Shown here: positions 36,980 through 49,200 of the stretch, one piece after another
How positions within the stretch are numbered: position 1 is the stretch's first letter
Layout: every line of letters begins with the position of its first letter
NCBI GenBank assembly: GCA_013397455.1
Contig: VYZB01000759.1
Location: 1 to 64,000, forward strand
DNA: 64,000 bases
Direction: 5' to 3'
DNA from: Crotophaga sulcirostris
Taxonomy: Eukaryota > Chordata > Aves > Cuculiformes > Crotophagidae
Translations under genes and position numbers: made by a program
The notes under the pieces: model-generated
The model's input: only the letters and a program-made list of their open reading frames with translations
Database searches by the model: none
Told to the model about the DNA's origin: nothing

Positions 36980-37868
36980 AAGCCAGCTTAAATCAGCTTA
37001 TTTTGCTCTCAAAAAAATTTCTAGATGTTCAGGAAAATATCTTTAGTGACACCTGAGTGAATATTTATTGTATAAATCTCATTCTACAAATGGCAACATT
37101 ATTACACGAAATTTTGAGTATTTCTTTGATTTTTTTATTATGCAAAGATATATTTCTAATAAATTTAATAATAAGTGATGATTTTTGTTAATGTATTTTT
37201 GTAACAACATTCTCAACTCTATTCCTTACAGAAAACTGGTGAGCAGAGGTGGAAAATATGAGCAACAAATATTTTGTTTCTAGCCACGTGGAAAATGATC
37301 TTAACAGAAGTCAGCATTCATGATTTTCCTATATGTGCACATATGTGACCCTCTTTCTTACTGAGGAAGTCATATTTGATCAGTTCTGGAAAGCATCTCT
37401 ACTCATTTCAGAAAAAGAAATCTGAATCATTGTCAACTCATACCTCTTAATTCAGATTTTTCTAGAGAGAATTCTCTACCAAGTTAAATGCAAGTGCATT
37501 AACTCAGAGCTACTTCTTGAAGAATAGTATTTCCTTGAAGAAACTTGGATGCAAGTAACACTTTAAAAATCATCAGAATATGGTTTACTTGAAATTTCAA
37601 TTCACTTTATTAAATACATGTAATAGATTATTTCCACAGTTATTCCCAAAGAGATTCTTAGAACTACTAATATATCTATGAGTAGTTCATGTTTCATATA
37701 TACTAATTGTATATAAGATACCTTTGAAAAACAGAGCAGTGATTGTAATCTATTTTTTATTGTTATATTCTTGTATTTATAGCTACCAACTTTTCTATGT
37801 ATGATACTTTTCTGAAGGAACTTGAGTAGAAATAAAAGTAAAAAAGGCGGGTTGGTGGCTAACAAGAT

Positions 37869-37925
37869 GACAACTCAGTGGTTAGAGCAGTTGCTCAGAG
37901 ACTGCACATCAATCTCATTTGTTTA
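37869..37925 (+). repeat. Possible tRNA-derived SINE head
   Basis: CAACTCAGTGGTTAGAGCAG followed by TTGCTCAGAGAC resembles the pol III promoter-bearing head of old amniote tRNA-SINEs (AGTGGTTAGAGCAC ...). It is the same motif as the opposite-strand one at 15.6 kb. No tRNA cloverleaf is completed, so it is not called as a tRNA gene. Confidence 0.4.
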
Positions 37926-39684
37926 AAGAGAGATTTGAGTAAAAATCTCCTTTTACATCTTGATTGTCTAGTATATACATTCAAATATTGTATGAAACAA
38001 ATAGGTATCTCCTACGGACTTGTTGAAAAAAATTAATTCAGCTGCAATGCATTCATGGAAATCCTCATGTGCCATGAATAGTGTTTATTTCATGCGTCAC
38101 ACTGCTTCTTCAAACTGCTTCATTTTTTTATCTTATTTGGGTTTAGTAGTCCTAGACATGAGCAGGATTAAAATAATTGGTGCTGAGGGACATTTCAAGT
38201 TAGACTGGGTTGTTACTGGTTAAGTCCCCTTTAAATTACACAAGAACAGAGCAGATGTTTTCTGGATCATCACTGTGGATAGAAGTAACCAATTTTTGTC
38301 TATGTCCTTTTATTGCTGCTGAACTTGTTTGTTTTTTTCACATCCAACCATTAAGTTCACGAAATGTGAAACAGCAAATACTTACGTTTAGATGATATTG
38401 AGGTGGAAGCTGAAGATGCCTGTAGGATCAAGACTGGTCTCTGGAAGGCAAATCAGGGTATCTAAATTTGAAAATAGTATGGTTTGTAATCTAGGAGCTC
38501 TAATTGATGTGTGGAAGCACATATCTCTCTACTGACTGTAGAGGGAACCTGGGCACCGAAGGTAGGTGCTTGCAGAGGCGCTATCAGTATTCTCCGTTGT
38601 CTGCAGGCTGTATGGAATGGCAATTAAAACATATGGTATTTGTTCATTTCCTGAGTTATTCTGGAGTGTGAGGCAATAAGACCTTTCCTGGACCTTTCCC
38701 TGTCAGTTTACTTTGGAAGAAGAATTTGCATTACACACAAACAGGTGCACCCGTGTGCTCATCATTTACAACTTTTAGTATGAAACATTACCCTTTGAAG
38801 TTAAATATTAAGCTTATATTTTAATATTAGAAATTATTATAGCTTCTCCGTCTGCAGGATTATTTGGAAAGTTTAATCGCTATTATAAATGGTAATAGAC
38901 AACCCATTTTTCTTAATTTATATTACCAGTACATTTGTACAGACTAAAAATGTGCACAAGCTAAAAAAAAAATTAATAAGTTGAAAAAGATTATCCTGAC
39001 AGTATTTATTTAGTGTTCCAACTACAAAAACTTTCCAAAATATAGACACATCATTAATACGACTGATGAAGAATTAGAGAAACAGTAAATTCCTTTTACT
39101 ATTGAATAGGAAATTTATAAAAAAATGAAGTCTTTCATCTACAAATATTGATTCCCTTTCAGTTGTTGCATATGAAAGTGGATTTGCCTGTTCTTTTTTG
39201 CTATAGATGAACTTTTTAGAAATTTACACATATTTTTTCCTACTTCTGCTTTTCTCTATGCACACAACATTGCATGGAAATGGGTGAATCCAAGTCCCAT
39301 TCCCCTAGATTTAGTTAGACTTATGCCTTGAGGACAGCTTTTTGCAGATTTTTCTCTTTGACTCCAGCATTATTTTCCAGGTCAAAATTAGCTCACTTTG
39401 CTCATATTTTGAGCCAACCAGACTCTGTGAAATAGCAATAGTGTTATGCTGAGCTAGAGCTAACATACTCCACGTCTCAGCAGAATTTGTTTAGTCTGAG
39501 GGGGTTTTAATCCCCACAAATGCAGGCACAGGCTTTGACGAGTCAGCAGGAGGGAACAAGAAACAGAATAAGACCATGAACCTTAAGACATCATTGCTGA
39601 ATCTTTCTCAGCAATATGCGGGTTGATAATGTGTCTTTGTCCCATGATTAGCTGAGTGCATCTCCCTCCTTATACATATTAAAA

Positions 39685-39790
39685 AATGTCCCTGGGCAAC
39701 TGTTTTTAGGTGGCCTTGCTTGAGCAATGAGGTTGGACCAGATGACCTCCATAGGTCCATCCCAACCTCAACAATTTTGTGATTCTGTGA
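39685..39790 (+). repeat. CR1 LINE 3' tail
   Basis: The tail reads TAGGTGGCCTTGCTTGAGCA, GGTTGGACCAGATGACCTCC, ATCCCAACCTCAACAATT, then the octamer pair TTTGTGATTCTGTGA. This is the complete 3' untranslated end of a plus-strand CR1, of a different subfamily from the 8.1, 54.1 and 59.5 kb copies. No coding part is kept. Confidence 0.92.
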
Positions 39791-40795
39791 ATATCATACC
39801 AATACTTTTTTGGCTTTTTTTTAATAGCATGAAAGATCTGTTTTCTTGATAGGTCAAGTGTAACAGTAATAAAAAGGTGGCTTAATTAGGGAAATTAGTT
39901 CTGCATGATGCCTATATCTTGACCTTTCGTCTGGGCTACAGTAGCTTATACCTAGGTCAAAAAGAATTTTACACTTTGCATCAAGAGTAGCAGCCTCTGA
40001 TAAAATGGAGAAGTAGGTTTTACTAACACTTCAAATAAACAAGACCATGCACTTGTTTTGCTTTGTTGTTATTTTTTCCTCCATAAATGCTGAGGAGCCA
40101 TCTTAGGAACCTCCAGGTTCCCAGTTATCTCTAGATAACTGACAGAACTTAAAATGGTTTGAATAAGAACTGTCATACTCAATTAATTGGACATGGCTAA
40201 TATAGAAAGCAATACATCAGCAAAACATTTGCAAGCTGTGCCAGATAGCTATCTAAAAGAGCCACTTTACACAGAACTTCTTGGAGAGGTGACAGTTTGG
40301 CCTTCCTCTTGTAAAGCCTTGCCAGTCTGCTTGGGTTTCAGAGCACACTTCTAAGTGACACCTTTGATGGGCAGAGCAAGCACCTCTCCCAGCCATCCAG
40401 AACATGCAAGAATCTTTTGATTTTAGTCACATATAGAAAATTATACTGTGAAGGCCAAGTGAAAGCCTTCACGTTCAGAAGAGGTTAGAAAGACTTGTAC
40501 AACTTTTCTGCAGATTCAAGACAACAGCTAATGGAAAAGGAGCAAAGACCGTGCCAGAAATCAAATAACTACCCAAGTGAGGTGGAGAGGATACAAAGGT
40601 GCATCATCGTCTTTCCATCACATGCTTGCATAGCCTTTTAGGTGAGATCCAAGCAGCTAAATACAGGGGTTAACATGTAGGTGTTCACATGTAAGCTGCT
40701 CATTCATCTCCTGTGTAGGTGAATTTGATCTTAGCTAGGTCTCCACTGACTGCAATGGCAGCTTAGGCACCAGTGTGCCCACAGATGCTTAGATC

Positions 40796-40815
40796 CAGCT
40801 CCAAATTTGGAGCTG
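40796..40815. repeat. 20-bp perfect palindrome
   Basis: CAGCTCCAAATTTGGAGCTG is identical to its reverse complement with no spacer. Confidence 0.93.
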
Positions 40816-41403
40816 AAATCTTGCCCTTTATCTCTGAGATGCAGACATCTCCAGCACTGGGAGAGGACAGCTGTATTTTGGTAGTTGCTATGCCCTTATT
40901 CCACATATTCCTGTTGGTCATTACACTGAAGCTATATATGAAACTCAACACAGGGTGCTCAGTGTTGTCTGCAAGAGTCAATAGCAAAATCCTTCTTTGA
41001 ACAGCTGACTCTCATAGCTATGAAGTTTACACAACTTTTCAGTTTCTGACAATCCACTTCTTTTGCTCTGGGTCACAGCGCCAAAACTTGTGGCCTCTCT
41101 GCCAACTCTGCTTCAGGGAAGGTTTCTGCCTGGCCCATGCCATTCTCTTGGTTGTCTCTGCGTGGGAACAGAAGGGAAAGGAGAGCATTGAGCAGCAGCC
41201 ATGGAGCTCATAGTTGTCCAGGATTTCTTAAAAGTGCTGTCTTCGCTGGGGAGCTTTGCTTTGGCAAGGTGCCACCCCACCTCTGAGGGAGAAGGGCCTG
41301 GGGAACCTCAAGAGCAACTTGTGGCAGCTTGGAGGCTGGCTGCAATCCAAAGCCAGTGGGTGACTCTCAGCAATGACAAGGTTATTCCTACTGTGGTTTG
41401 CTT

Positions 41404-41485
41404 GTTAAAAGCCCTTGAAGATGATGACTGCTATACAAATTGCAAGAAATAAAATATCATTATAATGTAATTAATTATTATTACC
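41404..41485 (+). repeat. MIR/L2-type 3' tail trace
   Basis: AAAAGCCCTTGAAGATGATG, then ACTGCTATACAAATTGCAAG and a TTATTATTA-type end, resembles the shared MIR/L2 3' end (GCTTTGAGAT...GATG...GCTATATAAATGC...TATTATTATTA). The GC-rich sequence upstream could not be matched to the SINE body. Confidence 0.5.
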
Positions 41486-42597
41486 TCAGATGACTAAGAT
41501 TTGGCTTCTTAATCCATCCTGCCATGGTTTATTACAGAACGGGAAAACACAGGGAAAGAGAAAGTGGAAGACAACAACAATGACAGAGCAGCATCACTGG
41601 CAATCTAATATTTCTATAAAGAAGCAGGTGTTGAGGCAGCTCAAAGTCAGCTGAACCAGAAATGATCAAAACTCTGCAAAAGTGACTTTGAGATTAAACT
41701 GTGTGAATGAAAGTACACTTAATTCAGCATGTATTTACTTTATTTTCCAAAACAGAGTGACAGTAAATGTATTTATTACAGCAAGGAAGAAATCTAATAC
41801 AACTTTGATTGATTCTTTCAGCTGCTGTTTTGGGGCTGCTAATTGTGACTGTACCAAGGAGGTGAGGGTACATGAAGCTTGCTCCTCTCTTTTTCTGTGG
41901 TCAGGATTTGAAGAAGGCACTTTTCTCATTGAAAAGTTTCTTTCTTGGCAGTTTTTTTTTATACCAGCATCTTCAATTTCACTGCTTGGTGCCTTATATT
42001 GGTGCAGGTTTTAAGCAGGTTGCTATTAAAAGATTGCAGGATTATTTATCTGGAAGGTTCTTTGGAATGAGCACTATGTTATGGCCCATTAATTCTCCTT
42101 CTCTGCTCACATACATCAAAGTGGAAATTGTACTTGTGAGAGGTACTTCTCCTTCCATTGTTTCTGAATCTAAAGGTAAAAATTTTACTGGCTTTGTTGC
42201 AAAAGATGAGGAACTATTCTAAATTTAACTCTTCATCCTGTTTATTATTCACAAGAGAAGTTTCTATGAGATGAGATGGGTTCAACATGAATTCACCTGA
42301 AACTGAGAGGATTGTCTTTCTGCATGTTACAAAACCCTTGAATATGCTGAGCAACATGCATTTGAGTATGTGGTTAATTGGGTAGGAAAAATGTCAGGTA
42401 GTAAACAATCGTAACTTGTTAAAATTTTCACTCCACGTGCCTAGATGATACCCAGCTTTGTTCACAACTCTATGTGCAGAGGCTAGAAATTCATCACAGT
42501 ACTGAAGACCTAGTATCTACCAGTATGTGGGACACTCACTGCAAGAAGAGCTGGACAGTAAGCTTCTGCCATCTTTAGAGAAAGCTGAGGACAATCT

Positions 42598-42675
42598 ATG
42601 TGGAGCAGTTTAAGAAAATGCTTAAATGTTTCCTTTCTGTGTCTCAGTTTCCCATTAAAACTTGTAGTGGGAAGA
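42598..42675 (+). repeat. MIR/CORE-SINE core trace
   Basis: GCTTAAATGTTTCCTTTCTG followed by TGTCTCAGTTTCCCATTAAA matches the most conserved part of the MIR core (ACTTAACCTCTCTG / TGCCTCAGTTTCCCCAT). Head and tail are not recognisable. Confidence 0.5.
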
Positions 42676-45600
42676 GAATCTCCTTTTCCTGACCTCAGAG
42701 TATTTACTTTCTGAAATGGTGCTGTGATGTTCTGGAGAGGTTGCATCTGTCACTGTTGACCTCTTCAGGAGTTACTTCAAGGCTCATGAACTTGTGCTCT
42801 GACCAGCCCTGGTGCATGTTGTGGCAGCTTCACCACCCCTGGTGTGTCAAGGGAATGGGTCTGAGCTAAACTGCACGGAGGTACCATAACCACTTCAAAC
42901 TCATTCAATTTTCATCTAATTGATGTTTTTTTGAAATATTTTTTTATTTTCTTGAAAAGACTGTTTAGAAAAGGTCTGTAATTTGATGGAAATTTTTCGA
43001 CAGTCTCTTCTCAAACTCTTATGGCATCAGGCCTTAATTATTTCCATTGCTATCTTTGCAGTGCCTTCTGAGTAACCAGATTTAATAAATCGCTGTATTT
43101 TTAGGTGCATAATAGCAGGTTACCTGTGATTCAACATCTGCGTGAGTTATATAAGTAAGGATAATAGAAATTAACCCCAGAACTGCATCTCATAACCCAC
43201 CTATTTTTGATCTTTCACAGATGACTTCTTTTTTTCTGGAAAATCCTTGTTCCTTGGGAGGATTATCTACACAGTTTGACCTGACTATCACTAACTAACC
43301 CTGCCTTGTCCCAGCTGCTGACTTTATGCTGATTACCTAATGATATGAACCATGACTAATTTTCCACTCTTAGTATTTTTAAAACAATATACATTAGCAA
43401 GTGCAGGTTGTACACAGAAAAATATAATGGCATTGGTGTCTATCAGCGGAACAAACCTGATAGTCTAATGAAAAATTAAAAATAGAAACAATAAAACAGA
43501 GCGTTTATTCTTGCTTTTATTGCCTTTTATGTAAAAAGCATTACTAAGCATATTATGGAATTAAAATATCAAAGGGGGAACACAATGTAAGGGAGAGAAA
43601 TGAAGATGTAGAGAAGAGGGAAGTGTGGGTTTTTTGAGGTTAGAAGAGAGCTAACAAATCAATGAACCTGTGGGATAAAGGAAGGTAGCTCCAAATGTCA
43701 GGAGCTGCATTGACCTGTTTGAATGATGAATTGTAGCACAGAGAACATTATGGCACAGGGCATGTAAAAATATGCCAGTGCAAGAAAGGTTGCAGAAATG
43801 TCACGTGTCAACAAATAACAGTACACACCTTTATTACTGGAGTCATCTAGAATCATGACCTTTTGCATCTAATGTTAGCCACTGTGTTGAAAATGCACAC
43901 CTAACATATGTGGTTTGGTTAATATTCATCTCTGAAAACATTTTCCTAACACAACAAATACAGTGACAAAAACAGAATGAATGATCATAAAGTGTCTGAG
44001 CAAACTGAGAGGGTGTGATATGGAAGTAAAAATCATATTTTTCGTTCGCATGTTCTTCAAAATCTAAGAAAGCTATCAGTTTCGGAAAGTTTGGGATCTA
44101 ATAGCAACAGTTTTTTTAAAAAAAAAATAATTCTGATAATCTTATCATTGCATGGCATTGTAAGTTAGCCGAATTTCAGCTAAGCTATGGTGGAATTTGT
44201 GCAGATGTGACACAGCCCAAGGATAGCTTTGAGGCAGGTAAAGTTTGTGGTACACACAGCCATGTGTGTGTGGTCTTGTTCTCACTCCCGGGAGCCATTT
44301 GCACAGGTATCTAACGGTCACCAGCACAATCATAAATTACAAAGTTGTTTTGGGAGATGGCTTAAGTCCCACCAGAAAATGTATATGGCAAATTTTACAA
44401 TTAATTTTGCCATATAGCTAAAGCAGAATAGTGTTAATAACCAATCTATAGAAGAGAACTGATGAAGTTAAGAAACAAACTGACATTTTTTCTTACTTCA
44501 AGCTTAATCTATCTATGTAATATAACACTCATGGAACAAGTTATTTTGTGATAAGACAAGTCCCTCTGGTTGCAGATGTAGGGCATAAGAGTTTCCTGCT
44601 TCCTTTACCCTTCTGTTTTGATTGATTGTTGCCATTTCTATTCTCCTAGTAGATGCATTCTATGAAAAAGATATAGGCTAGAAATATAAGTGTCTCTGCA
44701 TCCTTCTGTCAGCACACTGTGAGGCAGCAGGAGTTGAGGGGTTGGCAGGGGAAGAGCCCCTTGGGTGGGGGGACATGGAGGGAACTGATGAGCAGTAAGT
44801 GCTTCATGAAAGGCTGAGGATGAATCCAGAAAATACCCGTTTACAAATGCTGGTCTTACACCAACCATGGGTTTTATTTCATAGCTTTAGACTGAGCAGT
44901 TTCCTAGGAAATGAGAGTAAATAGTTACATTGTATCCAGCTCCACTCAGGGATGAAAATTCTCTAATAAAGACACTTTGAAGCAAACTGCCTTCACAGCA
45001 TGGTACCCTTTTCTGCCCAGTTTGCAGTTTCCCCAGTGCTCTTGCAGGTAATGTTAAATGATTCATCCTCATTCTGCTAGGGTTAGAAGACATCCATAAC
45101 TACTACAGGGAAAGATGCACAACATTTGATGAGAGACAAATATATCTTGACCAATGCAAAAAATGCAGACTAGATGTCTGAAGAGGCCAGTATCTTTCCT
45201 GTTTACACATGGAAGTCCTTAAACTGCCACCAGTTTCCTTCTCTCAGACAGCTGTTTATGATATTCTTTAGACTCCTGTCTGAGGTGGAGATTCTGAAAA
45301 GTAATAGAGAGTCTCAGTGTCCTTGGGGACCATGGGGTTATTACTTACAGAGATGCATAAGCTGGCAAATGAATAAGCAGAGCTCGGCACTGCAGGTAGC
45401 TCTGCTGAACACTTTAAACAAGAAATGAGCATAAATTGCACACACTCAAAAATACTCCTGGGAAGCATAACTCAGACAATATGTGACATTATATCTAATT
45501 GTATTTTTCTACAAGTCCCTTCTACTTTCAAGGTGTAATGTTGTACTTGTAATAGAGGAAGAATTGTTAAACAACAATTTCTATCAAACATTTACTAAAT

Positions 45601-46246
45601 TGCAATTGTCTAACCTATCCTTGCTTTTTGCTTTAGGGGTCTGTTCCTGACAAGCTGTAACAAGAATCAGAAAAGAGATCCAGATAATACATTTGGATGT
45701 TTAAGCAGCATGCTTACTTCCTTGTGCGGGCAAAGCAGCAGACCTTATAGGAAACAAGAGATCTCGTTCCGACAAGCTAAGACTTTCTCAGGAGTGGAAA
45801 GCAGCCAAATAACTGATCCAAAGTCCACAAAATATTTAACTTATTTTGTCGTCTCTGAATCTCAGAAAAAAAACAGGCTTACTTTGAGATATAAGTTACA
45901 TGTCTTGGAATAAGGAAAAATGCTATAAAATACTCTTGTCTTTTCATTTTAATTTTGCTAAGAAAAAAAAGGAGGTCTTGGTCCACACTTGCTGTTCTTT
46001 CATTGCTCAGCTCTGTCCTTTCCATCTCCACCTATCTCTGCTTAAGATTTACTTCTTGATTTAAAAAGAAATCATATTTAGAATGTGATAGCAAGAAAGT
46101 TGTCTGTTGTGTTAAGACCTCCACTTCTTCTGAGTTGTTGACTGTCACACTCAGGAAGCTTTTATTCTTTCTCGGCTTAGCCTGTACGCTTTATTTGCCG
46201 CGTGTTAATTTGTCACATCTTGGTCAGAACACACAGTTATCAGGTC

Positions 46247-46272
46247 TAGGCTTGTGAAAAAAAACAAGCCTA
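46247..46272. repeat. Hairpin-capable inverted repeat
   Basis: TAGGCTTGT and its reverse complement ACAAGCCTA are separated by the A-rich loop GAAAAAAA. The 9-bp perfect stem is too short for a microRNA precursor. Confidence 0.88.
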
Positions 46273-49200
46273 AATACCAAAGTGTGAGAAGGTGTTACTC
46301 TTTCAGAGCTTTTGTCTTCTAATCTGATCTGTGGATTAGCAAGTTTTACAGGTATGCAACTGAAATCTTGGATAGTGAGGATAAAAAGAAAGAAGGTCAG
46401 ATATTGTAAGTATTTAAAGCATCAACCTCTCACTGAATTTGGTAGATATTATCTACATTAAACCTTTGGGTATCTAGACCAGTGACTACTGCAGAGATTC
46501 CCACTCAGTTTTTGTATACAAATGCGTTTTTCTGTTGATATAGAACTTGGGTCAAGGCTGGTTTGGAAGTGAAAGTGAGCAGTTTTAGTAAATTAAGAGG
46601 ACAGTATTGTCCTTGAGTCCTGATTTTCAGTTCGATAATTTGAACTTTCTGTGATTCTAGTGTTTCCATGTACTATTTTCAAATATTGACTAATTTAAAA
46701 AAGGTCAATAAGGTATGAAAATGATACCAAAATTTAATCCCCTGTCAGACATGTGGTTGCTGGATCCCCACAGTGACTGGATAACCCTACAGGGAGTAGA
46801 TACAGCACCTCATAAAATTTGGTACCACTAGAAAACATAAAAACACACATGTGGCAAAAGTCAAATTATGTTCTGTTTAATTTTATTTAATTTTGTCATC
46901 AAGAAGATAGAGACTCTGTATCTTGATGGTAGAAGAATGTCAAAATAAAACTGAGGATTTTATCTCTGAAAGAGTTGTTCTATAAGAACATGCACGCTGT
47001 TATGACAGTGCATAACGTGAGACAATGTGTGGACTTTGTAAAGGGCCTTGTATCGACAGAGCGTATTGCTTCTAATAACTATGAAAAGGAGTATTTTGTA
47101 TAAAGATCATCTAGTAACTAAGAGTTTTCAGTAGATGTACATGAAATAGTTGCACAGTATTTGAGCTACTTTTGGGTACTAAAGTTACAGCCTAGATGCT
47201 ATTCTGTGATTTCAAACCTGCAAGAAAATTAAAGAGGCGCTGGAAGCTCAGGCCTGCAAACAGGTGAAGGTTTGCTAAGAAGTCATTCACCTTTAAATAC
47301 CATGCTGCAAAATCTGAGAGTCCTTCCTTGGAAGAAACATAGCTGACGGAAGGAAAGGACACATACGGTCTGTGTGGTGTCAGGAAACATGCAGAGTAGA
47401 CATTCAGAGTAAATGTTCCCAAGAACCTCTGGGAAGAGAGCAGGAATCTGTTTCCTCAACTTTGTACTTTACTTTTTGTGAATATATGTGGCTTGTCAAT
47501 TCCACAATATTGAAATTTCAGGGTTAGTATCATCTTTGCAAATGCTTACACTCAAAACAGGTTTTAAGGGGTTGAATCCTAACTCTCCTGCCCAGTTAAG
47601 TGATTTGGTAGCCATAGTCAGGAGAAACCGTAAGCCTACTGAAAATCAGTGCCCATCTTGCAAGTCGACAATTCATAAAACCTATCTGGGGAAAATTCAA
47701 CTCTCAGGCAAGAGTAGGCTCAGTCTGGGTGAAGGTGGGAGGTGGGAATTTATCCACTGATGCAACAAAGAGGAATGGTCTGAGAAAGAAAAGTCAATTT
47801 GGATGAACACTGGAGTCTGGATACATGCTCACCTCTGAGGATTCCACAACGGCACATAATGTTACTTGCTGAGAGTAATGGAAAAGTAGAGTATTTACCA
47901 TTCCACAAGATAGAGCTTTGGCTTTCCAGGAACTACATCAGGTCACCTTCCTTTGGTTAGAGCTCACATAATTCCTCCATCCACCTCCTGTTCGACTTCC
48001 TTTCTTTTGTGGTAAGGCTGTAGGCCCGGGACAACTGTATTTAGAAAATGTTGCTAATGTTTGTGGACTCATCCAGATATTACTGCCCTGGATATTTGCG
48101 TTCCCAAGACCTATTACCAAAGCAAGATATGGGAATCTAATGTCCTTCCTCTAAGCAAGAATTTGCCCAATGACTGCACCAGTAACATTAGCTGAATTTG
48201 GAGCTTTTTTAACAAAGAAATGGAGATCAGAAGAGGTTGTGGGAAACACATTTGCTGATGATTTTTTTTTGTATCAAAATGAAAAGAGTGGCTCAAGAAG
48301 AACCTTGCAAAAGGAAAGAAGAAATGTTCACAGCAGTTTGTTTTCCTTTATTCTGATAGAGCTCCATGACTGATACTAGGACAAACAACCACCCCTCGTG
48401 ATTTTTTTTCTTACAATTATCGCATTCGTGAGAAAAGATGATGACAGACATCTGAGATGAGAAGAGCACAGTTCCTACAATTAACATTTGTGAAGACATC
48501 ATTGGTGTCCCTGGTAAAGGGAGTCTTCTGTCCCAACATCCAAAACCTTTCAAAGCTGACATCTCACTGCTCTACTACTACTGTTTGAGACCAAAAAAGT
48601 AGTGTTATTACTGCAACTCAAAGATTAGCTGACGGCTGCTGGAGTCTGTCTATATCTTTTAGCATAATAGGGAGCATAGTTTTTTGATTGATGCTCATTG
48701 TGAATGCAGGCAAATCATCTGGCAGAGAGCAAAATTACCCAGTGACCTAATGTCCTATCACTGATACACAACTAATTATATGAGCACTGAACCACATAAC
48801 ATCCGTTATGTGAATTTGAATGCCCATCTGTTCACTCCAGATTAATTGTGACACTGATAGTTCCACATTCTGAAACTGTTATTTTTTTAAAACCTTCCAT
48901 GAAAAGAAAAATACTCCTTTCAATCGCCCCCAAATCCAAATAAAATGAAACACCAAACAAAACCAAAAAATGACCACTTTTCGAAAAACACAAGTTGTAA
49001 GTTCAAATGTTCTCTTCACTGCCAGATAAAGCACACCAGGAATCAAAGGAATAGGTCATAGCATAAGAGATATCTGACAGTTAGAAAGAAGATAATATTC
49101 TTCACCCACCCTCTTGATCTTGAGTAAGATTTAAAGAAATACTGAAAGGTTCAATTTATCTTGCTTAAGATTAGATATCAACAGTGTGGATGCCTTCATA

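Larger units (their letters stand above)
28671..39684. other. Non-coding, no gene recognised
   Basis: This long AT-rich stretch holds one microsatellite, a probable old CR1 trace near 33.2 kb and a SINE-head trace near 37.9 kb. The open frame at 34975-35436 (153 codons) opens at GTG, its first ATG lies inside, and it shows no domain. A single undetermined base is at 36075. Confidence 0.5.

Noticed and set aside
37869..37925. tRNA gene
   Set aside because: Only a head-like motif; no complete cloverleaf, anticodon arm or B box could be drawn.
38379..38420. 24-nt minus-strand interval between CATCTTCAG and GTAAGTATT
   Set aside because: The acceptor has a weak pyrimidine tract; one of many chance pairings.
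41872..42222. 116-codon plus-strand frame overlapping a 110-codon frame in another phase
   Set aside because: Two mutually overlapping frames, both rich in hydrophobic residues from T-rich DNA, and no family recognised.
46620..46675. TTTCTGTGATTCTAG, octamer-like
   Set aside because: No CR1 3' untranslated sequence in front of it.
47160..47212. GATGCTATTCTGTGATTTC, octamer-like
   Set aside because: A single octamer-like word without the CR1 TCCAACC hairpin; likely chance.
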